NCBI RefSeq assembly: GCF_019578655.1
Contig: NC_063265.1
Location: forward strand, 10,140,501-10,204,500
Length of the DNA stretch: 64,000 bases
Direction of reading: 5' to 3'
Source: Ricinus communis
Taxonomy: Eukaryota; Streptophyta; Magnoliopsida; Malpighiales; Euphorbiaceae
Both the position numbers and the translations under genes were made by a program. Below are positions 47,480 through 59,679 of this stretch, piece after piece. The number at the start of each line of letters is the position of its first letter. The first letter of the stretch is position 1. The notes beneath the pieces were generated by a model. That model made no database searches. It saw only the letters and a program-made list of their open reading frames with translations, and had not been told where the DNA came from.

Positions 47480-48598
47480 ATAGCTAGCAGCAGAACAAAT
47501 GAAGAATTCCTCTATCAGAACTGGCATCGACAATTCTTCCCCACAATCAACACCATTTAACTTGCATACTTCACCCCCATTTTTTTAAATTTATTTCTGG
47601 GGAATATCCATAGGATTTTGGGAAGCATTTACTACCATTTTAAGTCGTCAACTATAAAAGATAGATTTCAAAATCTTAATACAACTGAAACTTGAGCAGA
47701 AGCATGATGCATGTTGCATTAACACGTTGTATGCAGTACACTATAATTTTATGAAAATGAAAAACTTACATATCAATGAAGTAAGAAAAAGTTTTGCTAC
47801 AATAAAGTAGGAAATATCTGACACGATGATATGTCTGAAATGGAAAAGAAAAAAACAAGATACTTGTCTACTCTGTATCAGATATGACAAGAGGATCTTC
47901 TATTATATGGAATGAACATGCATGTCCTTCAGTTGCATCCGCATATTGCATATATTGTTTACAACACCAGCTATGCACGATTCCTCAATGTTGTCTGAAG
48001 CCTCTCCTTTTGCCAGTATGAACTATTTGATGCAAAGTTTGCTTCTGGATTATATTCTGGAATATCTATAATGCCAATTGCGCGTCCCCATCATTTCAAA
48101 AGGAACATGTCCTTCAACTCCTTTAAGATACTTCAGCATTTTCCTGATCAGAGCAGGCATTTTCTTCCATAGTTTGAGATGTAATAACCATGAAGAAAAT
48201 TCATAAGACAGAAACTAGACTACTCATCCCAGAGTTCATGTCTTGCTAAAGTCAATTTAGCTTATAGATTCAGGGGAAGTTAGCCAATCCATAGATATTT
48301 GTTACATATTTGAAACTATTGTTGGCCATGGAACAGTTAAAGGATCTTCATCAGTTACCCTCAGGTGCCTGTGTCATACTCTCATGTAAGTCATCTCCAT
48401 TCATGGCATCATTCAAATTAGATGCCACTAAATGGCTCTTCAAAAATAAGTAGTAGTTTCCGAGAGCATTAGAAGTAATCCAGAAGCACCGCTGCAATGA
48501 TGAAACTCGTGTGCAGCTAGCTTTATCCTTGACATCAGATCTTGAAAAGGACAGGACAATATCGGTCTAGATCTCTTCTAACACACCATTGTGATTAG
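47480..48598. other. Spacer between convergent genes
   Basis: Holds the permease 3' UTR on the left and the PPR gene 3' flank on the right. No further gene seen. Confidence 0.5.
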
Positions 48599-50110
48599 TC
48601 AGACCAAACTATGGCCAGGAACTTTGAAGGCATTTCTCTCATCCATCAATACTCTCAACCTTTCAGCATCCTCGAACCTCCCAACACCAGCAAATATGTT
48701 ATACATGAGCACGTAATCCCCTCCATATCCTCTCTCCATTTCCATTATCTTTCTTGTCACCCTTTCGCCTATCTCGCTATTACCATGAAAGCTACATGCA
48801 CCCAAAAGAGTTCTCCAGATCACAGCATTAACAATTTCACTAGGAATTCCCAAAGCCAATTTCTCTGCTTCTTCTAATCTCCCTGTCCTGCCCAGCATAT
48901 CTACTAAACATCCATAATGCTTAATATCCGGCAAAATGCTATACTGATTCACCATCTTTTCAAAAAATTCATGCCCCTCTGCAACCAATCCTCCATGACT
49001 ACAGGCATTCAAAACACTCAAGAACGTCACTCGATTGGGCTTCAATCCTGTTCTTTCCATATTCTCAAAACTTTTCACTGCTTCCTGTCCCATCCCATGC
49101 ATTGCAAACCCAGAAATGATTGACGTCCAAGATACCAAATTCTTCCTCTCAACCGAAATCTCCTCAAAAAATCTTGATGCACTCACTATGCAACCACATT
49201 TTGCATAAGTGTCTATAATTGAGTTAGTAACACGTATATCAGACGAATTAAATCCTCTTTTCTCCACAAGACAATGGATCAACCCGCAATTCTGTAACTC
49301 ACCTATACCGGAAATGGCTGGTAAAATAGCAAGTATAGTTATCTCACTTGGTGCAATACCCTCAAAAGAAACCATTCTTCGAAACAAAGCTAAACCTTCG
49401 GTAATCCTGTTCATCCTTACATACCCGTCAATAATCCCAGTCCAAGATACAACATTTTTCTCTGGCATATCATCAAAGAAAGAACGTGCAAATTCAAGCT
49501 TACCCCATTTAACCAAACCAGTAATCATCACATTCCAAGTAACAGAATTTTTCTCAGGCATTTCATCAAATGCAAGAAGGGCATTACCTAAAAACCCACT
49601 AGCCAAGTACATGTTCACAAGAGCAGTATGTACATAAACATGAGATCGAAAACCCACTTTCGTTATGAGACTTTGAAACTGAATTCCTATTCTTGGGCAA
49701 GAAGAATTAGTGCTGGCATTTATAAGAAAGGTATAAGTAAAGGTATCAAATGGGAACGCTGGTAATAAAGAGGAGTGAAAATAAACTTGTTGGAGTTGAT
49801 TATAGAGCGAAAAAGCTAAGTGTGGGGAGTTACTCAGACAATAGCATCTAAGCAGAGTGTTAAAGAGAAGCATCGAATGGCTTAATAATCCATTGATGAG
49901 TAGGTGCGAGTGTAGCTGCTGCGTGGATCGGCAAATTGTTGGGTTTTTGAGTAAAAGAGAGAACAAGTGCTTTGCCTTTTCTTTAACTTCTTGTTGCTGT
50001 TTAATTGTGGATAATAATCTCTTAAAACTTCGGATTAGGAAGTTTGTTTTGGGTTTTGGCGTAGTCTTGTTCGTGAAGGGAAGAAAGCTAGGTCCTTTAA
50101 CCCTCAACAT
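48599..50110 (-). CDS. Pentatricopeptide repeat protein (PLS/E class), organellar
   Basis: A single 503-codon exon from the ATG at 50110. The N-terminus is basic and Ser/Thr-rich (LIRSFKRLLSTIKQ), which suggests mitochondrial targeting. PPR units run from about residue 55 to 430, for example VTWNVMITGLVKWGKLEFARSFFDDMPEK, VVSWTGIIDGYVRMNRITEGLALF, LVSWTSIISGFAMHGMGQEA and VTFLSVLNACSHGGLVAEG. An E-type tail follows (VIWRTLLGACSFHGNSEIGERV, YVLMYNIFAGVGRFEDAERLR). There is no DYW domain. Such proteins bind organellar RNA and commonly specify C-to-U editing sites with a partner deaminase. It resembles Arabidopsis At1g09220, from memory. Opposite-strand frames here are shadows. Confidence 0.93.
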   Translation of the reverse strand: MLRVKGPSFLPFTNKTTPKPKTNFLIRSFKRLLSTIKQQQEVKEKAKHLFSLLLKNPTICRSTQQLHSHLLINGLLSHSMLLFNTLLRCYCLSNSPHLAFSLYNQLQQVYFHSSLLPAFPFDTFTYTFLINASTNSSCPRIGIQFQSLITKVGFRSHVYVHTALVNMYLASGFLGNALLAFDEMPEKNSVTWNVMITGLVKWGKLEFARSFFDDMPEKNVVSWTGIIDGYVRMNRITEGLALFRRMVSFEGIAPSEITILAILPAISGIGELQNCGLIHCLVEKRGFNSSDIRVTNSIIDTYAKCGCIVSASRFFEEISVERKNLVSWTSIISGFAMHGMGQEAVKSFENMERTGLKPNRVTFLSVLNACSHGGLVAEGHEFFEKMVNQYSILPDIKHYGCLVDMLGRTGRLEEAEKLALGIPSEIVNAVIWRTLLGACSFHGNSEIGERVTRKIMEMERGYGGDYVLMYNIFAGVGRFEDAERLRVLMDERNAFKVPGHSLV

Positions 50111-50801
50111 AATTAAGAAGCCACCAGTTGCACGTTGGCGGCTAATGTTTTTGCAATATCAGTTATTTAACTTGGTAGATGGACTTTGAAAAATTTTGGA
50201 GAAATTATTCTGAATTACCAGTAAACAGCTTCCAAAATGTACAATAGCAGCTTCAATCCACTATTTCCATATCTCTAAACGATCAAAGGGATTGTCGCCG
50301 AAACAAATTTTTCAATATTGGAAAAATAAAAGGAATTAGAAAAGAGGAAAGGGATAGTTTGATTAACAATCCTTCTCTTTTTCTATCCTTGGCCTTCTTC
50401 CGCTTGGTATATAAAGAATTTGCACCTAACTATTTTATCAGTCAATGGCAGCGGGCTTAGCGTTAGCAGCAAGCCAACACCCACCGAAATGCATATACCG
50501 AATGAAGTAGCAATGGCTCATCAATTGGGATGGGTGCAACTGACTCTGGGAGCAGATTCATATTCTTCCTTTGTGTAGTTCTCATGATCATGAATATTAA
50601 CCTTCCCTTCTTTATGGCCACGCCATCGGAATACCTATACAAAATTGTTGGGAATTTGTTTGTTTAAGTCTGCATACATGAAGTGATTAAGAACTAATCG
50701 AGTCATTGCGTGATTGATAATCTGAAAAGAGCCATTTCTTTCAGGTTCAACCAACTGTCAGATCTGTATAAGCAGCTCCCTCCTATCATGGCAAATCTTA
50801 T
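50111..50801. other. Spacer between PPR and U11/U12-65K genes
   Basis: A 690-bp gap between two same-strand genes; it must hold the 65K 3' UTR and the PPR promoter. No other gene seen. Confidence 0.5.
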
Positions 50802-53800
50802 CTAATTTGTCTTGCTAGCTGAAGGATTCCTGCCAAACTGTATGATCATCGGTTTCCCTTTAAATACATATCCATTCACTAGATTCTGCAACCATGAACC
50901 ACATTAGATGTAAAATAAAAATGTCATCACCACCTTAGTACAATCAAACACAGTAGAATGGAAGACACTATACTCCAGTTTTCTAAATCCTCATGCAACT
51001 CCCATTGGAAAATACGAGGTCAATAATTAAATCCGCTCATTCATAATTGTACCTAGGGTTACAATGCTTGTTTAAAAACAGTTTTAAGGAAGAAATCAAC
51101 AGGGTCCAAACATCAGAGAACCAACTACATGCAAAAGTATAGAGGTGCTAGAAAACAGAGATTCCAAAAAATACATACCAGAGCTTGATGGGCAAGTTCA
51201 ACTGATGGAAATGTCACAAAAGCTTGACCCCTCATTCTCCCCTCCTAAAATTTAGACGTTGGCTTAGTTCTAAGTTCAAAAATAGGAAAGTCAAAGGGTC
51301 AATCAGTTAGGAGATGAGGACCACTTGCACTAAATGTCATCCTATAAACTTTACTTCATCAAATAAATCACCTTAACAAAGTTCTTTAGTGTTTCTAAAA
51401 TTGGAGACGACAAATGCTTTAGGAATGTTATATTATTTTCAAAGAGAAGTCTAAATGTTAATGCTGTAAGATGATGTATCAAGATCACACATATGCTATG
51501 AATTTTCTTTCTCTATGAATTTAATCTGCTATCTTCCACTGATTAGCCTCTCACTCATAATCATGATATGAGATCCTTCTTATACAGAAATAAAGGAACA
51601 GATCATCAATACTGATGAAAAAGCACATCTAATCTAATTTCAAGTGGTATAGCATGAATGAACTAGTGGCTTATATGACTAAATATTGCTCCCAGCATCT
51701 GAACTTGAAAAGATAAATAGAATTTATTATAAAAAGAAGTTAAGAATGTAGCAATAATCTTACCTGCATCAGCTTCACACTAAGGCCAACTTTAGCAGCA
51801 TCAAGGCTTCCAAACAATGATCCTATAGCACATAGGATAAAAGCAAAAGGGACAAACATCAGCATTAAGGAAACATGTACAAAAATGAGTTTGAGAAACA
51901 ACTATGTTTCTTATAATATGAAAATCTGGTAAACTGTCAAAGTTGCTAGATAACTTCATGAGATAAGAACAGCAAATCTATTTGACAACTTACCAAATAT
52001 GTAGAAGAAGTCATCAGCAACCATGTCCTTGCTCAAGTTCTTTATGTACAGCACAGATGCAGGATTCCCAACTGTGTAATTCTGCAAGATTCAAGAAGCT
52101 TTCCTCACAATTCATACAACCAACTCTCCATCAGCAGCATTAATTTCAAAATGCCATTAGAACTAACACTTGAATAATAAAAATGGATCGTACAAAAGTG
52201 AATAATAAGTTGACATCCATTTAGTCCTATTAGGCTCAAAAAATTACCAAATTACATATATTCTGCTTACTATAGAATGGAAATCACTTAACATTTCCAA
52301 ATTTGCTACCTTAAACTGAGGAAGCGATAAAATTTCCTCTGGAGCCAGCTTGTTACTTTCCAATTCTTCTGGAGTTGCAAAAGGTTTATGATCTAAACCT
52401 TCCTCATCTTGTTCATCAGATTCTTTCATACTGATATCATCTGTTTGTTCAGTCTGAGATACTTTTGGGGCAATTTTGATCTGTGATCATACAGCAGAAT
52501 GATATGAATATTAAATATTGATCAAATAATCCAAAAATAATTTCTCTTAAAAACAATATGACCTGCAACACGGGATTTTTCTTTTTTATAACAGGAATTT
52601 CTTTTGGAACCAGGGAGGAAGGTTTCAATCCAACAGCTTCATGAACCACATCTTTATCCACTCCAGGGCCTACTATTGCTTCTTGTCTCACACGCTTTCT
52701 TCGAGATTTAATTTCTCTTGAAACAGGATGGGTTTTGTTATCAATATCCTGAAAACATTTATTGGATAAGAATCATGCTATCAAATCATAAATGGTGATT
52801 AGACAAACACTGAGAAATTTTCCTAAAGAGGGAAAGAATATGGTTTATAAGCTTTTTACAACAATGAAAGTAAATGCATTTTATTTACTTAGGGGCACAC
52901 AATAATTTAAACATGCTTCCAGCTGGCGTAGCCCAAATTCTCCATTAAGTAAGCATGTAAATTCCGTACATAAGTTAAACAAGCACAAATCATGATCTGT
53001 AACTTAGGGCATTCAGATATTTTAGCAGAACGAACATACCTCATCTGAAGACTCCATTTCTGCCTCACTACTGGATAAATCTGCCAAGTGAGGCTTTCCA
53101 GCAACAGTAGGGGGAGGTGGCGGCGGGGGTGGGGGTGCTGAAGGTGGCAATGGTGGAGTTGGCAGGGCCATTCGAAATGGAGCTGGAATGTTCATTTTGT
53201 TCATCAAATGCAACACCTATAATTGAAACGTATGTTTGGTGAAAGGTTAATTTGTGAACACCACTACTCCAAGCTACTTGTACCTGACTAGACTAAAATC
53301 AATAATAACATGCGAGTAAAGCAGAAAGACGATATAGTTACAAAATTGTTCCATTTTCCTTACCTGTGTATAAAAACGAGGAACAGCAATAAGGGCATTT
53401 ACAATGTTGGTCAGAATGTTTCCATCTGGAGGAGGATAAGTGTACCTGTGCCAAATAATGTTTAATTCAATCTAGCTGGTTCTAGTGGCACTGTAAAGGG
53501 AAATGGCGAATTTTTTTTTAATTTAAATATTCAATATTTATCTGATGAAGTTCCAAAATCTGTATCATCATGGTATCTGAAGTAAAGACCAATTGCCTAT
53601 CAATGGCTCACTCTTTCCAGTTTTCCGCTGAGAACTTTATGTTCTAGGATCAAGAATATAGATAGCAGACACTGCAATCAGCAGGCAGGCACCAAATGGC
53701 CTATTAAATCTGTCAACTTTATCCCCCCTGACAGACTAAAGACAGGATAACAATTTGATGCATTGACCAATAAGCATCATTTGTTCCCCTTTTATTCATT

Positions 53801-54693
53801 CATGTAAGCAGCATAATTGAGATTTGGAGTTTGACATTGACCATGTAAGTTCCCTTAAAACTAAGAAGCATGCCTCAACTAATGAGTCAGCGAACCAAGA
53901 AGCATGCCTCAACTAATGAGTCGGCAATGGACAAAATCACAAATAGGCTAATCATGTGTATAAAAGTATGCTAGCACAGAAAGAAAAATAAAACAAAGAA
54001 ACTTATAAAAAGAATGAACATACTCCAAATGAGGAGGAAATGGATAGTCTACACCAAGCCTTGGAGCAATGGGTTCACTAGCAGGTACGGACTTAGAACG
54101 ACCATCAGTATCTATCATTGCAGAAGCATCCTTGTCCACAGAAGTCGGTAGTGTATGATCCTTCCTTATTTGAGCTTCACTTTGTGTAAGCACATTATTC
54201 TCATTTGGCTTATTATTATTGGCTTTCTCCGCAGCTAACACCTTACCAAGAAACCTCAACCTAACCAATCATAATAACATTAAAGCTCTAAGCTTATTTA
54301 TTTATATTAGTCCAACAATAAAAATGAGGTTCAAGAATACTTGATAAAATAAGAAAAGAATAGAAAAAAAAGTTGGGACTTTCACCCATTCAATTGACGC
54401 TGTGCTTGATAAGCCAAAGCTTCATTTTTGAAATCCACAAACGCACAGTTTCTAAGTCTGCATTTTGAATCAACAAATGAATGAAAGAAGCTAACAACTT
54501 TGACAGAAGCGAGAAAAAAGAATTCTAAAATGGGTGTGACTAAGTTAAAGAGCTGAATTGACCTTCCGCCGGCGCATGGACGGACAGAGGTGGCGCCGTA
54601 GTGAGAGAAGAGACGTGAAAGAGTTTCATGTGGAATTGCCTCTGGAAGGTGCCTTATCAATAAGGTACTCACCGCTGCTGATTCCACTTCCAT
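50802..54693 (-). CDS. SNRNP65: U11/U12 snRNP 65 kDa protein (minor spliceosome)
   Basis: Eleven exons: 54563-54693, 54386-54457, 54024-54260, 53364-53445, 53040-53216, 52563-52748, 52310-52480, 51994-52081, 51764-51822, 51179-51244 and 50802-50885. All join in frame through GT-AG introns to 450 residues, close to the Arabidopsis protein. The N-terminal RRM starts STLLIRHLPEAIPHETLSRLF with RNP1-like NCAFVDFKNEALAYQA. A proline run (SAPPPPPPPPP) follows, then acidic and basic linkers, then the C-terminal RRM: VLYIKNLSKDMVADDFFYIFG, RGQAFVTFPS and GYVFKGKPMIIQFGR. In the family the C-terminal RRM binds the U12 snRNA 3' stem-loop and the N-terminal part binds 59K, bridging U11 and U12. The gene appears intact. 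Confidence 0.94.
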
Positions 54694-54699
54694 TTACTA

Positions 54700-55693
54700 T
54701 AATTTCGACTGAAAGAATGTCTTTGCTTCTTTCGTGCCGGAGAACAGTTTATAATCGACGGAGTCGATCAGTGGTGGTCTGGAAATGGGTTAACTATTCA
54801 TTTACCCCCTAAACTTTCTGGCGAGTCCAAATAACTTCGAAAAATTTGACCAAATTACTCAAAAAAAATAATTTGCATATACCCACAAAAGTATTACGAT
54901 TTTTCAAGAGAGAGAGTGAAATAAATTAAAAAAATAAAACAAAAATTATGATAATTATATATATATATATAAAATATATTTTAATATTATATTAGAAAAT
55001 AAAGATTATTATTGGTGAGAGAAATTATTAATCTTAGAAAAGAGTGATTATATGTAATTTTTATGAGAAATTGAATAGATTAAAAATGTAATAAGTTATT
55101 AGGTTAAAAAAGTTAATACTGAAATAATTTGAACATGGCCCAAAAATTCAGGGGTCAAATTGCTACTTAAACATTTTAGAAAAGTGAGTTAGTAGGTGGG
55201 CTGGGCTTGTTAATCATGCCCGATTTTATACCTATGGGCCTATATGTTTGCCAGCCCCACCAAATAGGCCCAAATATAAGAATGCAACCCAAAAATGGAA
55301 CAATAAGCACACGTATTATATATTTATATGTGAATTTCTGTTGTCAGGAAAGATGAAGATTAGGTAGTTGTGACACAAAATATTACACTGTATTTGCATA
55401 AGTTTTGATTGCTCATAAATTTAGGGATTAACTTAATAGTTAATCAAGGTGGATATCAATGGAAGAACTGGTTGACAGAAGGGGTAGGGCATCAATCCTT
55501 GTCAAGAAAAGCTAGAGCTGAAAATGGGTATTAACAAAAATCATTGATCTTTGTTTTCAATGGAGCTTTCTGTAAGAATAAAAATGGTCATCCCTAATGA
55601 TATTTTGCAGTAGCTTACTTAGTTTTCATACTCACTTTCTTCTTAATCTATGGTGGCTCCACACGTTTCAATCATTAATCAAGCTAGTTGTTT

Positions 55694-55726
<33 letters not shown>

Positions 55727-55921
55727 CCTTTGAAGCTCGTGACAGATAATGACCAGTCCTCCTGGTATAATTGAGCCAAAACTATTGCTAAGATAAATCA
55801 TATCAGCTTTGAAATTAGGCTTTAACCTACTACTAGTACTTCCTTCTTCTAGTCTGAATTGTTCTGAAATTTGAATTTATTAACTGACCAAACATTTGAT
55901 TTCTCAAAATATTCAAAATCT

Positions 55922-55953
<32 letters not shown>

Positions 55954-58900
55954 CAAAATAATAATATTATTATTATTATTAGAAAGCATAAATTATCATT
56001 CTCGTTTGATTTACACAAATAAAACAAACAAGCCCCTAGAGTGGGTCTAAGCTTTAGTGAATAATTAGGTTCATTTCTAGGCTAGACATCCTTCTCTTTT
56101 GCATAGTTTAATTAATACATAATCCTATAATTTATTCGCTAAAGTTTTAAAACATTTTTAACTTAATCTTAAGTTCGAGCCATCGTCTCCTCATCTGTGA
56201 AAAAAAAAAAGGTTCATTATAATGATGGTTAAAGTTCATGTATTGTTCTCCTTTATAATTATTCATCATTTTTAGCAATTTATACTTACTAAACTTATTA
56301 TTCAGCTTCAATCTATTGCTCAGTATTCTTTTCCTTATATTTCACAATTATTAAAGTTAATAATACAATGTATTAGGTTAAATACACGTATCTGTCCTTT
56401 CTTATGATAAGTTATTCTCGATTTATGTAGAAAGTCTATGAGCGATTATAAACTCTTTCAGTCTTGTATAGTAATATAGAAGTAAAACTTATAAAGAATT
56501 TTTAACTCATAGTGCATCATTTAAAAAAAAAAATTAATCAAGTCCTAATATTTTTTTAAAAAAATAAAATAGAAAAAATAATTTTTAATACTTTAGGATA
56601 TTATATATCCAAGTTCATACCAATGAGATCGGCTTATCCAATCATGGAGCATATATAAGTTTTTCATAGTATTTAATCTAATTAGCCTAAAAATTAAATA
56701 ACTGAAGATGTAAAATTTATCTACCGATCTCATATGATTGTATGCAATTATGAGATACTTGAAAAACTATATATGACATCAAACTATATATCAAAAATAG
56801 TTCGAATGTCTTTCCTCAAAAAAAAAAAAAAAAAGTTTTAACGTCCAAATACGAAAGAGAAAGATTAGATATCATTAAGACTCTACTAATTACAACTATG
56901 AACACAATTAGAGTTCAAACAAAAGAAAAATGATTTCATCCTCGCAATTGTATTACGAAAAAAGCCAAATCCGAAAATGAGATGGAAAGAGAGAGCACGA
57001 GAAGTTGAGAATATGACCGATCAAATTAAATCTCACAGTTGCCGAGGATGATCTGGTGACAACGTGGCAATTTAAGGTTCTGACGATGAAGATGACGTCA
57101 GCTCACGGAAGAAACAGGGAAAAGTTTTGTGACTTCTCAGTTCAGTCCCAAGGCAAAGGACTTTCAAAGAGAGGGGGGGGTAATGATTCAGTAGAGCTAG
57201 GACCATCCTGGTAACCGTCCCCAACCTATTGTTTTATAGGTGATTAATTCTACATCCATATTCCATAGCCAACCACCAACTTGACCCTGTGACCCAAAGA
57301 CGTGTTATTTTCGGGTCAGTCTCGCTCTCGGTTTTCTTCTATACGCTCTTCATAATTAAATTTCAATAATTAATTTTTTTCTATTAATCGTATTCGTCAA
57401 TTTAAGTGTTGCGTGAGTTGGATTTAAAATATCGTGAGACAATTCGGTTCCTATCTACTATTTTTGTAAAAACTAGTTGGCTAAACATACTTGTATAGCA
57501 GGATTTGATATGAAATTTTGACTCTCAAATAATATCTAATTTTATTGATTCAATAACGATGATCTAAAGACTTATTGATTTTTAGGCAAAAAAAATAATC
57601 TAAATATGAAATCAAAATGTTAACGACTTATGATCTTAGGAGGTGGTAATTAATTTCTATCGACTTTACTTTTTTTTTTTGTAAATATTTCTTTTATTTT
57701 TGGTTTTTCCATAAACGAATCAAAAGAAAATAAAATATTTGCATGATTTTTTGAGTTGAATTTTATTCCTTAGAAACTCACTCGGCGGTTAGATTGTAAT
57801 TCTTTTAGTGAGTTGTTTTTGTTCATAACTCATAGCTATCAAAATATGTTGAAATCCTTCTAATTCTTTTTAAGTTATACTTTTTAATGTAGCCATAAAT
57901 AAATTGAGATTGAAGTCCTCAAAGTCTATTCAGGTTTCTAATTGTTGAGTTATACATTAAAAAAATATATATATATTTTATCAATTCATGACAAGGAAAG
58001 AAAAAAAAGTTCTTTTTTGATCTCTTGGTAAAAAGGGTAAATGTTATATTACAAAGTAATCCAATTTTTTCTCATAAATTTATAATCACTTGTCATTTAG
58101 ATATTATCTATGTTTATATATGCGCCATCGCAATAACAGATTATGAAATCGTAGTAAAAAGAATAAAAATAAAAATGAAATTTCATTTTCGTATCCTATT
58201 TTTGTTTTTATCATATTGGATGACATACATTTTGTTCTGTTTAATAATTTGGCGTACAGAAAAGTAGCTGAGATTTCCAATATGTGAAAAGAAATTGCAA
58301 ATAAAAACATACTGATATTGGAGGGTTCTTAGTTTCAGCTTTCAACAAAGGATGTGTGTTTCAATTAATTTGTTGGATTGACCAGGTCAAGTTCAGTAGA
58401 ATGGGTGTGTGTTTCCATTAATTGGGTTAGTGGATGCAAAGGATATAAAGTGAAAGGGTGGGGGCACCCATCGTCTTGTTAACTTAAGATATACAGTTAG
58501 CTTTTAGTTTTTTTTTGTCAATTGTCAAGGAATAGCAGCATTTGGATAATATCATATTTTAAGACAAAACAATATGATTCTGAGATTAATAAATTAGCAA
58601 ATCCCTTTTTTATTATTCTAATAATTCATATTATGAAAATGATTTATTGCGAACGTTTGTTTGTTTTATATAACATTAAATAGTTACATTCTAATAAAGA
58701 CTTTCATATGTCAGTCCTTACTAATATTTTCATGGTATATCAAGTAAGATCAATTTTGTAATTGTTTATTTATTTATGGACTAACTGATAGTTTATATTC
58801 GAAGATAATTACTCAATGACTAATGTGGCCTGTATGCATTTATGTGACTAAATACAATGAGATTGTCTGTTGTGCTGGAGGTGATGTATCTGTCTTTTCA

Positions 58901-59300
58901 AATTGATTTTTTTTTTTTTTTTTAGTCTTTTGAACATCCCCTTTTCAAAGACGTAATTAGTAAATACAAATCGTTATCTTTTTTACTATAATATTTTATT
59001 TTTAATATAGATTTTCTTTTATATTTCCTTACTATATTTTCTTATCATCCAATTAGTGAAAGATTCTCGGCATTAATCTGTATTAGAGAAAAAATAAATT
59101 ATAATTTATGTGAATACATGTATTTAGCATCTTTTTTGTCATATTCCCTTCATTGGCTATAATTAAGTCGTTAATTTGTATTAAATATTAATACAGAGTT
59201 GCTTGCATCACAAACCTACCAACAGGAAAACAATGGTAAAAAAATAAAAACTTGGTGAGAACTGTGTCCAAGTACATAGATTATGTTTTAACAAGAAGCA
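54700..59300. other. Long spacer, no gene seen
   Basis: AT-rich with (TA)n at 55696-55725, (AAT)n at about 55923-55953 and several poly-A/T runs. A TGACGTCA element lies near 57093. The overlapping frames at 58025-58267 and 58104-58310 have no motif. Confidence 0.5.
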
Positions 59301-59309
59301 TTCAATTTA

Positions 59310-59670
59310 AAGTGATGAGGCGAGGGTACGTGTGTTGGGTTTGGTGCTATTATTAGGGACGAGTTTGGCTCTTGTCTAGCTGCTCTTTCTACCCCAAGTA
59401 CACATTGCCTTTTTGCGGAAGTTGGGGAATTGCTGGCTGATAGTAACTGGTGAACGACTCTGGCCTGACTGGAGTTGGAGGTCGAGTTTTTGTGCGCACA
59501 AGGTGTTCGACAGTTGATCCGGGCAGATGATCTCTTTGTTCGGATATTGACCTGATCGTTAGTGACATTTGTTTGCTTGCTGATGAGGTGCAAAGAATCA
59601 TGTCTTGGAGCAATTCATCACGAATGCTGCATTGTTGCTCATAATGTCGCTAGAAATGGTAGCTTGCTTG
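59310..59670 (+). pseudogene. LINE-type RNase H domain relic
   Basis: The plus strand reads VGFGAIIRDEFGSCLAALS...CLFAEVGELLAD, then stops, then further on in another frame IHHECCIVAHNVARNGS. This is the start and end of the RNase H-like (RVT_3) domain of plant non-LTR elements. Two or more stops and a frameshift separate the parts. The reverse transcriptase and zf-RVT parts are absent, and I saw no poly(A) tail. It is a dead fragment. Confidence 0.7.
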
Positions 59671-59679
59671 ATAATTAAT

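Noticed and set aside
49209..49637. 142-codon plus-strand frame
   Set aside because: Antisense shadow of the PPR gene.
55696..55980. (TA)n and (AAT)n runs as a functional or repeat array
   Set aside because: Ordinary microsatellites; no spacer-repeat structure such as CRISPR.
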